From: Seriola aureovittata
Taxonomy: Eukaryota > Chordata > Actinopteri > Carangiformes > Carangidae
Assembly (NCBI RefSeq): GCF_021018895.1
Contig: NC_079381.1
Span: 16,512,501 to 16,576,500, forward strand
DNA length: 64,000 nucleotides
Direction of reading: 5' to 3'
Shown here: positions 1 to 61,024 of the stretch, piece after piece
Layout of the letters: each line of letters opens with the position of its first letter
How positions within the stretch are numbered: position 1 is the stretch's first letter
Translations under genes and position numbers: made by a program
Notes under the pieces: generated by a model
The model's database searches: none
The model's input: the letters and a program-made list of their open reading frames with translations, nothing else
Told to the model about the DNA's origin: nothing

Positions 1-16686
<16,686 letters not shown>

Positions 16687-17745
16687 GCGGGACGAAAAGA
16701 GGGTTCCCCGGCTAAAAAACGAGCATGGTGTCCGCAAATCATGAAGATTCCGGGATCCGAGTCCAGGCAATGACAAGCAGCCTGAGAAAATACGGTGGAA
16801 AAACTGGGAGCTGGATAAGCAGAGGAAGTCTGTAGCATACGCCAGTCTCTTTTGCCTTCTCCTGCAGACTAGATCACCGAAAAGCAGTCGAGGTTCACGG
16901 GACAGTCAGCTTTTCCTCTGGGGATAAATAACCATCACCCCCGGGCGTTTAAGACTAGGCTATAAAACTGAGTCTAGCAGCCTGTACACCTCTATAGCGG
17001 CAGGGGAAATGTGCTACAACACAGAAGCATGTAGCCTCAGTGTGTTACAATTATTCACTTGGTGATGTGCAGCCTAGCGCACATCTGAACTGACCCCTTT
17101 TAAAACACACTCCGTGTTGATTTTCAGCTAATAAACAGTCAAAACATCTTTGTGAGCGCATTAGCTGTAGTGGAAACGAGACAAACTGGGCCCTAATTAA
17201 GCCTAAACGCGATCACAATTATCCCATGAAAACCGAAGCTTGCCGCTGTGTCTTCAAGAGCATTAATCCACAAAATCCTTGATCCGACTGCACAGAGTAG
17301 GGCTCTCTCCACCAGGCTTGCGGAGCTTCTTTTTTTTTTTTTCTTTTTTTTTTTATCCGTTATCGTCTACATATGCCACTCGTCTGCAGAGGATGTGGTC
17401 TGCTGGCAGGAATGAGTCTCGTCCAAAGAGCCAGGGATCAAATCCAGGACCGAATCTCTAACCCGAGTTGAGTTGCGTTTGAAAAGCCAGAGAGAAAGCG
17501 AGAGAGACCCTCGGGTTACACGTCCACGCACTGAAGCCTTGTAACCTATTTTAGTTGGCGAATCCCTCAAAATAAAATAATCCAACCTCGTATCTCGCAC
17601 GAAGTTTCCGCGTCTGAGTGTGGAAGAAAGCGAGCCGACGAGTGATTTCGAGGGGGGTTAGAAGGCTCTCTGTCTGTAAATGAGGCGGATGGTTTGGGTG
17701 CCCTTGCTCCGTCTCCAGTCTCCAGTGCGCATTGACGCGCCCGGT

Positions 17746-17751
17746 CACGTG
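17746..17751 (-). promoter_or_regulatory. E-box CACGTG next to the SBE
   Basis: CACGTG is separated from GTCTAGAC by 3 bp. In mammalian SMAD7 promoters an adjacent E-box bound by TFE3/USF-class factors cooperates with Smad3. The same composite arrangement here argues that it is functional. Confidence 0.7.
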
Positions 17752-17754
17752 TGT

Positions 17755-17762
17755 GTCTAGAC
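17755..17762 (-). promoter_or_regulatory. Palindromic SMAD-binding element GTCTAGAC
   Basis: This is a perfect 8-bp palindrome about 1.07 kb upstream of the smad7 ATG. GTCTAGAC is the optimal Smad3/Smad4 site and is the element known to drive TGF-beta induction of mammalian SMAD7. Its position upstream of this smad7 gene supports conserved negative feedback. Confidence 0.85.
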
Positions 17763-17824
17763 ACCCTGTCGCTTAAAAGAAATGTGATTGTGTTGCGCAA
17801 ACAACAGATCAAGCAGAGCCCACG

Positions 17825-17827
<3 letters not shown>

Positions 17828-17881
<54 letters not shown>
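17828..17881 (+). repeat. (CA)n microsatellite beside the smad7 promoter elements
   Basis: About 27 uninterrupted CA units lie 65 bp upstream (smad7 sense) of the SBE and are followed by imperfect CA repeats to about 17920. Alternating purine-pyrimidine DNA of this kind can adopt Z-form. Length is likely to vary between individuals. Confidence 0.95.
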
Positions 17882-17883
<2 letters not shown>

Positions 17884-18722
17884 CACGCACACACGTATAC
17901 GCACACACACATACACACACAAAAAGAAGTAGAAAAGTTAAAATTTTCCCAGAAAAAGTTGACAAAGTGTAAAGTTGAGAATGGGAGCAGGGGAGTTGTG
18001 AAACTATGGCAGTGAGGCCAAAAGATACAAACTCTCGATGAAAGTCATTTCTGTTACACTTTTGAATGTTAAATAAATGGCAAACGTGATGAATAAAAAT
18101 TAGTTTAGGCAATTTGTTTGTCTTATTAAATCATCTTTTCCCCACTCATTCACCTCATTCAGTGAGCTTTAATGGCATGACAATTAAGAAAAAAGAGGTA
18201 AAAACCTAAATATTTGCAACTTTTGTCTTTATCCCTCAGTTGCCTGATGTGTTTGATGAGTATTTTATTAGCAGTTTATTCATATTAAGTCGACATGTAT
18301 GTTAGAGGTGTGTATTAACGGAGCTGGAAATCAGTCAAACTGATGTTGTGCTTTCAATTTTCCGCTCAAAATCTCAAACATCTTTGTTATTGTCATGTTA
18401 ATCACCCAGAGTAGTTTTGCTTGTTTTAATACGGTGGGCTTTTTGCCCTGTGTGCAGCCTTTTAGGCCCTATTCACCCCTGCTAACCAAATGGCTGTTAA
18501 GGTTTTAACTGTAGGCCTACTCGCAAGGGATTATGGTTACAGGACTGTAGATAAGGTCATCTCCTGCAAGCGAATCAGTCCAGAGAGAGAGCACTTGTGT
18601 TTGCATTGAAGTGAAATTGTACCTGCAAGACAGAACTTAGGGAAAAGAACCCGATTCTCAGCATGTCCGAAACGGGGATGGGAGCGCGCTGCTGCCGCCC
18701 TCTGGACGTTTAGCTTTCAGGT

Positions 18723-18828
<106 letters not shown>

Positions 18829-19484
18829 GTCTGTCTTAATTATCAACACAACAGTTTCCACCCAGTATTTATCCAGTAGAACCTTTCCAGTAGCCGAGGA
18901 TCAATTTCCTTTCTTGCCCAACAGTAGTTGTGTAACAGTATGTGGCCATTTTATTATTGTTTTTTCTAAATCTATATTTATTGTGATTGGTACAAGGGTT
19001 TGTTTTGAGCTATTGACAATATCACATGCAGTCTAAGAGACAAAGCCATAAAGACATTTAAGTGAGGCAGTTTAGCCTGCTATTTCTTTTTTATAGTTAT
19101 ACATGGCCTAAAACTATAATAAAAAAAGGGGCAATGAAAATGTTTTGACAACACTGGCCGCGCTGTTGTCAGATTCAATTTATTAGCACTGATGTATACT
19201 GAATTGTAAGACCCAAACCAGAACCGTATGAAAGACACCAAACTGTGCAGAAATAATATAATTTTAAACAACAGAAGCATCTGTGGCTGCAGCCTCTCAG
19301 ACCTCAGACACTCCCAGCGTCCTTCAGTCACTCTGTGCTGCATTAACATGAATACGGGATACATAAGCATTTTTGTGAAATGTATGTGCGTGTCTCCTCA
19401 GCGTTCCCCAGACAGACAGTATCCAGGGGAGGAGGTGCAGGCAGCAGTATGTTAATGTGCCGGTGAGCCAGTGTCGCTGCAGGG

Positions 19485-19485
<1 letters not shown>

Positions 19486-19515
<30 letters not shown>
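19486..19515 (+). repeat. G30 homopolymer
   Basis: Thirty consecutive G on the plus strand in the intergenic region. It can form G-quadruplex and is also a typical site of assembly or sequencing length error. Confidence 0.9.
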
Positions 19516-19797
19516 CTGATGATGAGACGTGAGGGGGTCGGAGGACGGAAGGGAGTGTGTGTGTGTGTGTGTGTATGGGGGTAGTCAATAGCTCATCCCC
19601 GCATTGTCCCAGGATCCCCCACTGGCGCCGAGCAAGAGCGCAACGCAAGAGCCCAAACGGTGCAGGGGACTGCGCCGCTTTTAAGGTAGTCTGGAAGCAA
19701 TCAGTCAGGGGGAAAGGTCTGTCAGAGGGATCGTAGAAGTGACTGCAGACGCACACTACCCCCACCCCCCACTCCCTCCCTCCGTCTCCCTGCCCTT

Positions 19798-19802
<5 letters not shown>

Positions 19803-19832
<30 letters not shown>
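19803..19832 (+). repeat. (TG)15 microsatellite
   Basis: 30 bp; one of two clear GT arrays on the plus strand, where most arrays are CA. Confidence 0.93.
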
Positions 19833-19834
<2 letters not shown>

Positions 19835-21759
19835 ACTATTCTCCAGACTCCAGGAAGTAGCCAAATTTATCTAACTGTTTTCCATTTCAGTCCGGCTGGA
19901 AGAGTGTCTGCATTTTAGTCTGCGCCAACGTGCAAGACAGGATTTTATTCAATATTTAGCAGCATGACGTTTGAGCCACAACGCTTGTGTCTTTACTAAT
20001 TTCAAACTCCAACTTGCATTAAGTAAAACTGACTAATATTAAATGGTGCAAGCAGCTGCATGGGCCAATAATATGGCCTGGTGTTGAGGCCTATGGCTGA
20101 ATCCCAGGGACTGTGGGATGTGAACATTATTGTTGCAGTGAGGGGAGCTGCACTTAATGGGCTACTCTGTAAAACAGGAAAGTCCTCAGCATGGTTATTA
20201 ATGTTTTCTTTCAACCCACCTCTTGACTTTGAGAAAAGCTGCAACACCCTCTATCCAGCAAGTAACACTTCTATTTTTATATCTTGTTTAATTATATGCC
20301 CCAGTTTAAACTGCAATGTCTTAATCGAACTTCTAATGTCACAAATGTATGTATTAATAAAACACTGGCATAGAGACAGAACTGTTGTCCTCTGCATATG
20401 GTGGGACGAAATGAACAAATAAAATACACTCCCCCACTCTCCCAAAACAGTCAGACTACCCTACCTTCATCCAAAAGAAAAATTAAAATAGTCTCCCCCC
20501 CCGCCCTACAAATAATTTTTGTATATAGTCCCAGCTGGGTGATATGACATTACATCCCTTAGGATAATATAAATTAGTCAATGGTTAGAGATTTTGTCTG
20601 AGTTTATATCGAGGTATCTCTACCTTTGATATATCTAGCTTTAGGACATTATGGACAATTGGCTTAATTGGCTTTTTGGCATTTTTGCATTGATGTGATG
20701 TAGTACCTTGATTTGTCAGATATTGTTTTGTTTGCTGGATTTGCAAAACAAATGTAATTCCTACCTGGTTATTTGATCCATTCACTGTTTCACCATTTAT
20801 CTTTCCAGAAAATGTACTATATCACGATCTATATCAAAATTATAATTCATTTATTTTCATAGACTACAAACTGTAGCCTTAGTATCTGCTTATATTGTGT
20901 ATTACCAGGACTTTCTTTCCACACATTTTTTTCCCATTAAAAATAAATAATCCCACAAGGTTTGATACACTTAAGTTCTATAACACTGAGTGAGAAATCC
21001 TCACTTTAGTCTGTCATGTGGTCCACACAGCTGATTCAACAGTGGGCGTGCAATGGGGTAAAACAGCATTATAGATAAAGACGGATGATTAATATTCTAG
21101 ATAGCAGTCCTGGCCTTTACTATAATTTATTGACACAGTGACTGCTTCCAGACAAGGGGCCATGCATATGCAATTAAAGAGGCTTATTCTATTTGAACCA
21201 CAGTGCTCAGAACAGGGTGAAGATGGCACACAGGGAGCTTGTCATTGCTAAGATAAGAACAATAAAAATAAGAAAACTTTAATTAAAAAGATAGGAGACT
21301 TTTTTCACCACTTGCACATCTGATAGCTTGTCAGGAAAGAGCAAAAACACCCACACTGGTAAATGTCACTGCATAATTAAAATATAAAAATTCCTGGGGG
21401 GGAAAGTGAGAAGCCTTACAATATTAGCCGTGGATTTACCTGTCTCACACTCGTTTTAGCCGGCTGGCCTTTCAGTGAATTATGACTAGAGGTCAGAGGT
21501 TTTCACTTTCACTTTTCTCTATTCTTTCTAAAAAGGAAATTAATGAGTTTTATTCCCGAGTCAGAATATTTAGTCAAGATTTGTCTTGATAGTTTCCCCT
21601 GAAGGTGAAAGTGAGTATAATATAATCTGACCTGACAGCAAAAAGCTGCCACTGGCAGCTGGGGATGAAGCCCACAAAGGTCTAAAAGCTCATTTTGTGA
21701 GTTCACAAAGTTAAACAATACTGTAAGGTAGAACAGAGAAGCTCCAGAAAAGCAGTAGG

Positions 21760-21995
21760 GCTAACAATTACTTTCATCATCAATTGTTTGGACTGTAAAA
21801 TCTCTGAAATCCCAGAAAATAGTAAAAAGCCCAACAATGTGGCTTTTTGCCTGACGTACACTTCAAACTCAAAAATATCCAGTTTATTATCACATAAGAC
21901 AATAAAAGCAACAAATACCCCCAAGTGAGCTGCTGGAACTAAGGAATATTTGCCATTTACTTTTCTGTCCGTTGACCAGTTCACCATTCGACTGT
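21760..21995 (+). repeat. Interspersed repeat (TTGTTTGGACTGTAAAAT family), copy 1
   Basis: It contains CAATTGTTTGGACTGTAAAA, AATATCCAGTTTATTATCAC and GAACTAAGGAATATTTG. It is similar in order to the copies at 30145, 50893 and 56360. The type is common in fish genomes; no coding capacity. Confidence 0.6.
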
Positions 21996-23014
21996 TTCAT
22001 CTTAAAAAAAGCAATAAAATGTGGTATCAAAATGAAATATATAGTAATATCCCCAGACTATAAAAACATTTCCATTTAAAAGCAAGGCCACATCTCATAG
22101 GATCTCAGTGATTTTGTGACATGCTAAATTTAAAATGTACACTTGCTGAGCAGCTAATACCGCTTATGAATTATTAATCAAAAAAGAGCAAAACACACGA
22201 TCAAAAAGTAATTCTAGAAGGTGCTGGATGCAAATAAACCCCAAACATTCAGTCAAATAAGCCTACACGCCAGCAGGTCCTGTTGTTAAGTGTTATTTAA
22301 ACGCTGACAGCCTTAAAAACATGTACAGTCACAATCTCTACATGATTCATAGAAATACACAGCATTGGCAAATTGAATAATAAATCTATTACATGTGTTA
22401 TCAAGTGTTACCTGTAAATACAATTCAAGTATGCCCTTATCTTCCAATATGACCGGAAACATGAAGCAAATTAGCAACATACTGTCATATGAAATCAAAT
22501 GAAGGAATGCAAAGGTCTGTGTCCTAAGGCAGTTCCCTCCCAAAGGGTTTGCAAAAATAGATCTGAGATGATTAATAATGTAAAAGAAAAAAATGTTTCT
22601 GCTATGCAAATTCACTTTTCCCCAGTCTCCCTTCCTTCATTGTGAAGAAACCCTCTGCAGGCCTCGAAAAAACTTTTCAAATGAAACAACATGAGAGGGC
22701 AACATCACTCTCACTGAACCGCTCGCAGCTCATAGATGGCCTGTGACAAGGGCTTGTGGAGAGGCACCGCAAGGCACTGAAAGAAGTAATGGCACATTTA
22801 TCCTCTTACAAATAAAGAGTTTAGTTCATAAAAAAAAAAAAACCTCACCCGTGCTTAGTTCAGTACATAAAGGGTTTAGCTGTATGACCGGTAGCTTATA
22901 CCTTATGTTGCAAACAGTAGATAGATACTGCTGTGGAACTGACATCAGACAGTAACCTTTGTGACTTTATGACTCTTCTCTGCTTGTGCTCATGTTACAC
23001 AAAGTTTTGTTATT

Positions 23015-23480
23015 GCGACACAGCCAAAGTTAGCATTAACAGCTGTTTACTTACCGGTCTAGAAGAAATGTTGCAAGTTCAGCATCAGACTTCAGTCTTT
23101 CACTCTCCAAGAGCTGTCTCCAGAGGTGGAAGGCAACTGCGATGCTAATTCTTGTATCACTTCTTTTCTTCTACTGAAGTTAGCATGCTAACCAGCTAGC
23201 CCAGGTCCATGTAGTCACTTTTCGATAGCGAAAAACTGTAGCCTCCAGTCTGCCATGAAGATGTAGCGCTGCTCAGAGGGTGAATTATAACTTCTTTTAT
23301 TATGGAGACACAATGAATCACAAAGTCAAACAAGTAATAAACACTGTAACTCTCCAGTAGACATGTTTGCTGTTTCCTTTTTGGAGCTTCAAACACTCTG
23401 GTGAAACAATTTAATCCAACAGCAATTTTTATTAATTTTGATTCTTTCACCAGTTCAGCCTCTTTCAAACAAGTCATTAT
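23015..23480. repeat. Interspersed repeat sharing a unit of about 110 bp with 24440-24590
   Basis: GTTAGCATTAACAGCTGTTT, ACTTACCGGTCTAGAAGAAA and CAAGAGCTGTCTCCAGAGGT recur in the same order about 1.45 kb downstream. The following sequence to 23480 looks like the rest of the same element but has no second copy here. Confidence 0.6.
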
Positions 23481-24439
23481 GATTTACAAATTTTCATACT
23501 ACAAACCTTACAGGGAACAGTTCAAACTTCAGCATCAACTGACAACAGTTCATTATGTTGTATGAGAGATGGAAGCTGGAATAGAAACATATCCCCAGCC
23601 CGCACACAGTAGCCAGTAAATAAAAAGAAACACCTTAATACAATATTAATTACTTCAATCTATCCGAACTTTTCAAATGGATCAAATTGAAACTGGTGTA
23701 TTGTGATGCATCAATGGATGTTTTATATCCCTATGTACCCCCATCATACATTTACATAGTAGTTAAAAATTAATAGGTAGCCAACCATCACAAGTAATTA
23801 TAACATACTGGGAAGTGGCTGGTTGAAACAGTCATGAATATACCAAGACTTTTAATTCATATCTTCCTCTCTGCAAGATCATTTCTTTACCGGGTCATCA
23901 TATTTTGAATGTGTTTTCTCTTATTTAAGAGGTTTTGGTGAAAAGAAACCTTTTCAGTGTGGGATTCATGTCTAAAAGCTGTTGTTTGATAAAACTTTCC
24001 CCAGTGGAGGGTACAGAGAAGGTCATTTTACATTCACGTTTCTTTAGCCTGGTTTTGTGCAGGGATTCAATTTGTGACATTTTATCGAAGTAGCTGGAGG
24101 ACTCAGTGACCCATTTCCCTTTATAGGCCATTAGAGTGAAACAATTTTGAAGATCTGCATACGTGTAAGTGGACTACATACAAGAGAGCCAAGGCCAAAT
24201 GGTGATAGCAATGTCAGTCAGTCTCTTTGTCCATCCAACACTTTGGTCCAGAAAAAGATATCTCAAACCTAACGGTGAGACAAAAAGCATCACAATGCAC
24301 TGGGCTTTGAAATGTAATAAGCACATTCATGCTCTCCAGAGGATACACTTTAACAAGCTACGAGCTTTCTTCTTAGTTCAAATTTGGACAAAAATGTTAA
24401 CTTTGAACAAAAAACATATTAAACAGCCCCATTACTGTT

Positions 24440-24590
24440 TAAAGGAGCTATTTCTAAGTTTTCCTATTGCTATATAGCCAGCGTTAGCATTAACAGCTGT
24501 TTACTTACCAGTCTAGAGGAAACGTTGCGAGTTCAGCATCAAACTTTATTCTTTTATTCTCCAAGAACTGTCTCCAACGGGGGACCAAAG
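24440..24590. repeat. Second copy of the 23015 repeat unit
   Basis: GTTAGCATTAACAGCTGTTT, ACTTACCAGTCTAGAGGAAA and CAAGAACTGTCTCCAACG show clear similarity, in the same orientation, to 23030-23115. It merges into a different repeat family at 24580. Confidence 0.6.
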
Positions 24591-24800
24591 TTTCATGGCA
24601 ATCCATCCAATTTTCACTTAAAGCCAAGAACTGTATCCTGCTGATCGCATAAGAGGAAAAGGGGGATCACCAAAATTATCAGGATTCATCTTATGGGGAC
24701 CATAAACGGCAAAATTCAATCTATCCAATAGTTGTTGAGACATTTCAGTCTGGACCAAAGTGGTGGACCAACAGACAAACCTTGCCATCCCTAGAGCTTA
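24580..24800 (+). repeat. Interspersed repeat fragment (same family as 33230)
   Basis: TTTCATGGCAATCCATCCAA, TCTATCCAATAGTTGTTGAG and GGACCAAAGTGGTGGACC, ending CTTGCCATCCCTAGAGC, are hallmark phrases of the family. Confidence 0.6.
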
Positions 24801-26409
24801 CATTTTCTCTGTTTCTTTATTTCTCGTCTTGCACAGCTTCGATCTTGTGATGCGTCAATGTAAAAAGGTCAACAACTGATGACCTAGAAAGAATTTGAGC
24901 AAGGCAAAAATATTTCCTAAGGTGATTTGGCCAGAGATTGTTCACTTCCAGTGACCTGTGACTGCTGAACACAGGCTTTCTTGCAGACATCAAGATCATG
25001 ATAAGTCTGTCTGTCTCTTCTTTTATATCCGTCAGTGTGAAAATTTGGTTCTGTTTTTCCATTGATGGATCAGCTCATTGAAAGACTGTTTTCATTCCAC
25101 TGGAGATTTGTAGGAAGGAATGACAGTGAGACTGAGCGTTATCTGTTTTGTCTGACAGTTTATTTTTATATTTATATCTTACTCTCAGTTCTGTTTTCAT
25201 GCTGTGAGCTAGCTTCCCCCTTGCTGTGACCTCATCCTAAAACCACTGAGCCTAATGACCTTCCATCGTTACTGTAGTGATCTGTCATATTAATGAGTTT
25301 GGTGTCACTAGGGGCAACCAGTACTTAGTACAGAGCCACTTCAGCAAACTGGTCTCCAGCGCCCTACTTTCTACAACACTCAATAGACACTGATCTGGGT
25401 GTGACCTCTGCGTCTGGAGTCATGCTGCAATGCAATCTCACCTAGACCTTGAGGAAAACGTACCAGCCTCTAAATAAAATAAATAAACTACCCATCCCAG
25501 AATCCCCTGCTTCATCCATCTTCCTGCTGTCACCTGAAACGAGAGCCCATGGTAAGGTGATCCCGCACCATGAAGGAACAAGGAGGGCCATGTCACTTTG
25601 TGAAAACCTCCGCTCAACCATCTGGCACTGCTATAATAGAGCTGCAAGCAGGTGAGAGTCGGTGCAGAGAGACAGAGCGCCTCAGTCTCCTCGAGCGTGA
25701 AGACTCACTGTAACCTACCAACGACCTCATGTTGAAAATGGGCCATTCTTTACATCAAATTGCATCCATTATATTGTCCTTGAGAATAAGAGAATTTCAG
25801 GCATGAAAATCAATACAATAGAGACGAAAGGCATGAAATTCTCCCGGGAAGTGGGAGCTCCAGCGACACAGTGGGTGCCATTGTGCTGTAAACCCCCCCC
25901 CTCCCTCCTAAGTGGTTTCATGCCTCTGTTACTGCTGCCTCTGCAGCTATGACCACAACAGGCAACAATAAGACATGAGATACTTTCAGTGCTAAAGTTT
26001 ATTAATATTCTGTGATGCAGATATCAACAGTTTGGACAGTTGGGCCGATTTTTCTTTTGTGGTGTTTGCTGTACAGAGGTACACACACATGGTTGAAAGC
26101 ACTGATGATGTCTAAAAAGAAAAAATTCTCAGCTATTGTATGTACAAACTGTTGTCTCAATAAAGTTGACAGATCTCTCTCTGCCAATAGAAACCCATTT
26201 AATTTTTTTAACTTAACCTAAAAAAGTAAAATAAAGTCTTGGGTTTGCAAGATAAATCTGACTGGTCTTGAGATGATTAATGAGGTACGATAGAAGAAAA
26301 AACATATATTATAATTTAACAGTGAGGAGTTCCACTTCTTCAGACCTCTAAAAACTTTTCAAATCAAACTTATGCAGTGTGAGAAGAGCCCATAAAAGAT
26401 ATTGCTTTG

Positions 26410-26640
26410 CTTTAAAGGAATAGTTTGACACTTTGGGAAATATGCTTCTTTGACTTCTTGATTTCTTGAAGAGAGTGAGACGAGAAGATTCATACCACTC
26501 GATATTAAGCTAAAGCTAGTAGCCGGGTAGCTTAGCTTAGCATAAACAGCGGTAACACGGGGAAACAGGTAGCCCGGGTCTATCCAAAAGGCAAAATACA
26601 CTTACCAGCACCTCTAAAGCCCAGTAATGAATACACATTA
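26410..26640 (+). repeat. Interspersed repeat, left part (same family as 53363-53792)
   Basis: It starts AAAGGAATAGTTTGACACTT, includes TAGCTTAGCTTAGCATAAAC and ends near ACCAGCACCTCTAAAGC. It is typical of a high-copy teleost family. The right terminal repeat is absent at the expected place; a piece resembling the family's second half lies at 26860-26960. Confidence 0.65.
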
Positions 26641-28687
26641 TATCATGCATCAACAAAGGCTGTGAAGAAAAAGTCTTAAAGCTAGAAGACATGGATGTAA
26701 ACAATACAGGATTTTAAATGTTAGAAAACATAAGCTTTGCAAATGTTTTATGAGGCAGGAAATGCACTTGACAAATTTGTTAGACCTGAAGAATGCACAT
26801 GATGCGTTTTGGTGAGTAATTATGTAAACATCACTTTTGTTTGTTTACGAGAAAACTCCACAGAACACATTTAATCTGTACAAAAAAAAAAAAGAATAAA
26901 GAAGCAAGTGCAAAAACTGTGTCATTTTATAGTGCGTTATGTAGTTGGGCGATTTCTTGGCCGTGTTCTGTGAACACTCTGTAAAACCACAAATTGTTGT
27001 TTTTAAACTTGAGTTTTTGTGCGGATTAATCAAGTGAGATGTAAAGTGTAATTCAGAGCTTTAGAGTTGTTGGTGGGCAGATTTCTTTGGAACAAGCTAG
27101 GATAGCTGTTTTTCATGGCTGTTTCTTTTTCTTTTGCACTAACCTGAGCTGTCAGTGCTGTAATATTTCCATTCACTGACAGCTCCTGTGTTGCCTGCCT
27201 GACATAATCCACGAGTTAATGCAACAATTCGTATAAACCTAAAAAGATGACAAATCCAATATACTCCACTTTTAAGTCTACATTCTGCCTGAATGTTGGT
27301 GTTTCACTTTGCTTAATAACCATGTGACACTTTGGTTGCTTTGAATTATTATTTTTATTTAAACTCCTATGTTCAAAGTAATATTCGCCACAAAATGACA
27401 GCTGTTGTCATATAATATGTAATAATATAAAGCCAGTTTCCCACCTGGGAAGAATCAAAGTATAGTACCACCGTTTCGCTTTCAGAGTAGTAGTCATTTC
27501 AGTACTACTACAGTTTATATTTTGAGGGGCTGAATATATAAAAAAAACAATATACATGAAAATAAATAATTTCATACAAAGTCTCTAGTTAAACATGCAA
27601 ATAAAGTGACAACTGTAATTATGCACAATAGGACAGAAGGGTTTAATGACTTGCCCCAGTTTGAGCACTTGCCTTAGGTTACCGTCAGGAAAAAAAATGA
27701 AAACGACAAAGACAGGGTAAAGTCAGATAAATGGGCTTGGAGCAACAATGAAATCACATGAATCAGAGTGACGTGGATTGCTAATATTATCCAGGGACTG
27801 AAATTAGGCATTAATTAAACTGCAATTCAGTGTGAGGGTATTGGAGGTGGCCACAGTGGTGGGCTCAAATCTGAAAATCCTGCATGTTGCAACACTACAT
27901 AAGACCTTCTGCTGGACATCAGTTCTCTTTCTCCGACCAGTTTTGAACTTAATTTCACAAACACAAATCTTTTATACAAACCCACTGTATTCGGAGAACT
28001 GTGCATGGTTAAAATAAAACACTAATTTATGCGATAATCATACTTAAAATTCTGTATTTTAGAGGATATTTAATAAAATGAGTGCTGTGTCTTCGAAGAC
28101 ACATTGCCTGTCTTGAATATTAAGTCTGTACTACTTCTTAGCATTCAGTGCAGCAGTAGATGAATGTTCACCAGAGCAGTGTAACTTAGGTGCATATGTT
28201 TTAATTGACCTTTTCTTTGTAAGTAAGAAAAAAAATGTGGGATTACCCACCGCCAGTGTCCTGAGCTCCTCAAAACAACAGAAGGTTTTACAGAAGAGAT
28301 GTGACTCGGCATGTGCTATGGAACCGGGTGAAGCTGCTCAAATGTTAAATAGGTATTCACTACAGGACTGACTGTACATGAGTGGGCGCTACCGTGTGAA
28401 CTGTTAACCAGTGCAGATGAAGCTTCACAGTGTAGAAGCAGAGGAATTATTAGGATATGAGGGGAAAAAAGAGGTGGTGCTGCAGAAAAAGAAAGAAAGA
28501 AACACCTTTCTGTACAAGGTCGAGGCACTTTCAAAGCAGCGTGCACATACTTATAAAGGGTAATGCACACACACCCACCCAAACACACACTCATACACTC
28601 ACACACATGCTGTCAGTCTTCTTTTTTTTTTTTTTTTCCTTTACTGAACGGAGATGGAGACACACACAGTCAGCTGCAGAAGGTGTT

Positions 28688-61024
<32,337 letters not shown>

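Larger units (their letters stand above)
16687..17830 (-). promoter_or_regulatory. smad7: smad7 5'UTR and promoter region
   Basis: This region lies directly upstream of the smad7 ATG on the minus strand. It contains CpG-containing segments (notably 17600-17760), a T-rich tract on the plus strand at 17329-17354, and the SBE/E-box pair at 17746-17762. The transcription start cannot be placed from sequence alone. I see no splice signals requiring a separate 5' non-coding exon, but cannot exclude one. Confidence 0.7.

Noticed and set aside
16687..16776. 30-residue N-terminal extension of smad7 from 16776
   Set aside because: The codon at 16776-16774 is TTG, not ATG, and the known Smad7 N-terminus starts at the ATG at 16686.
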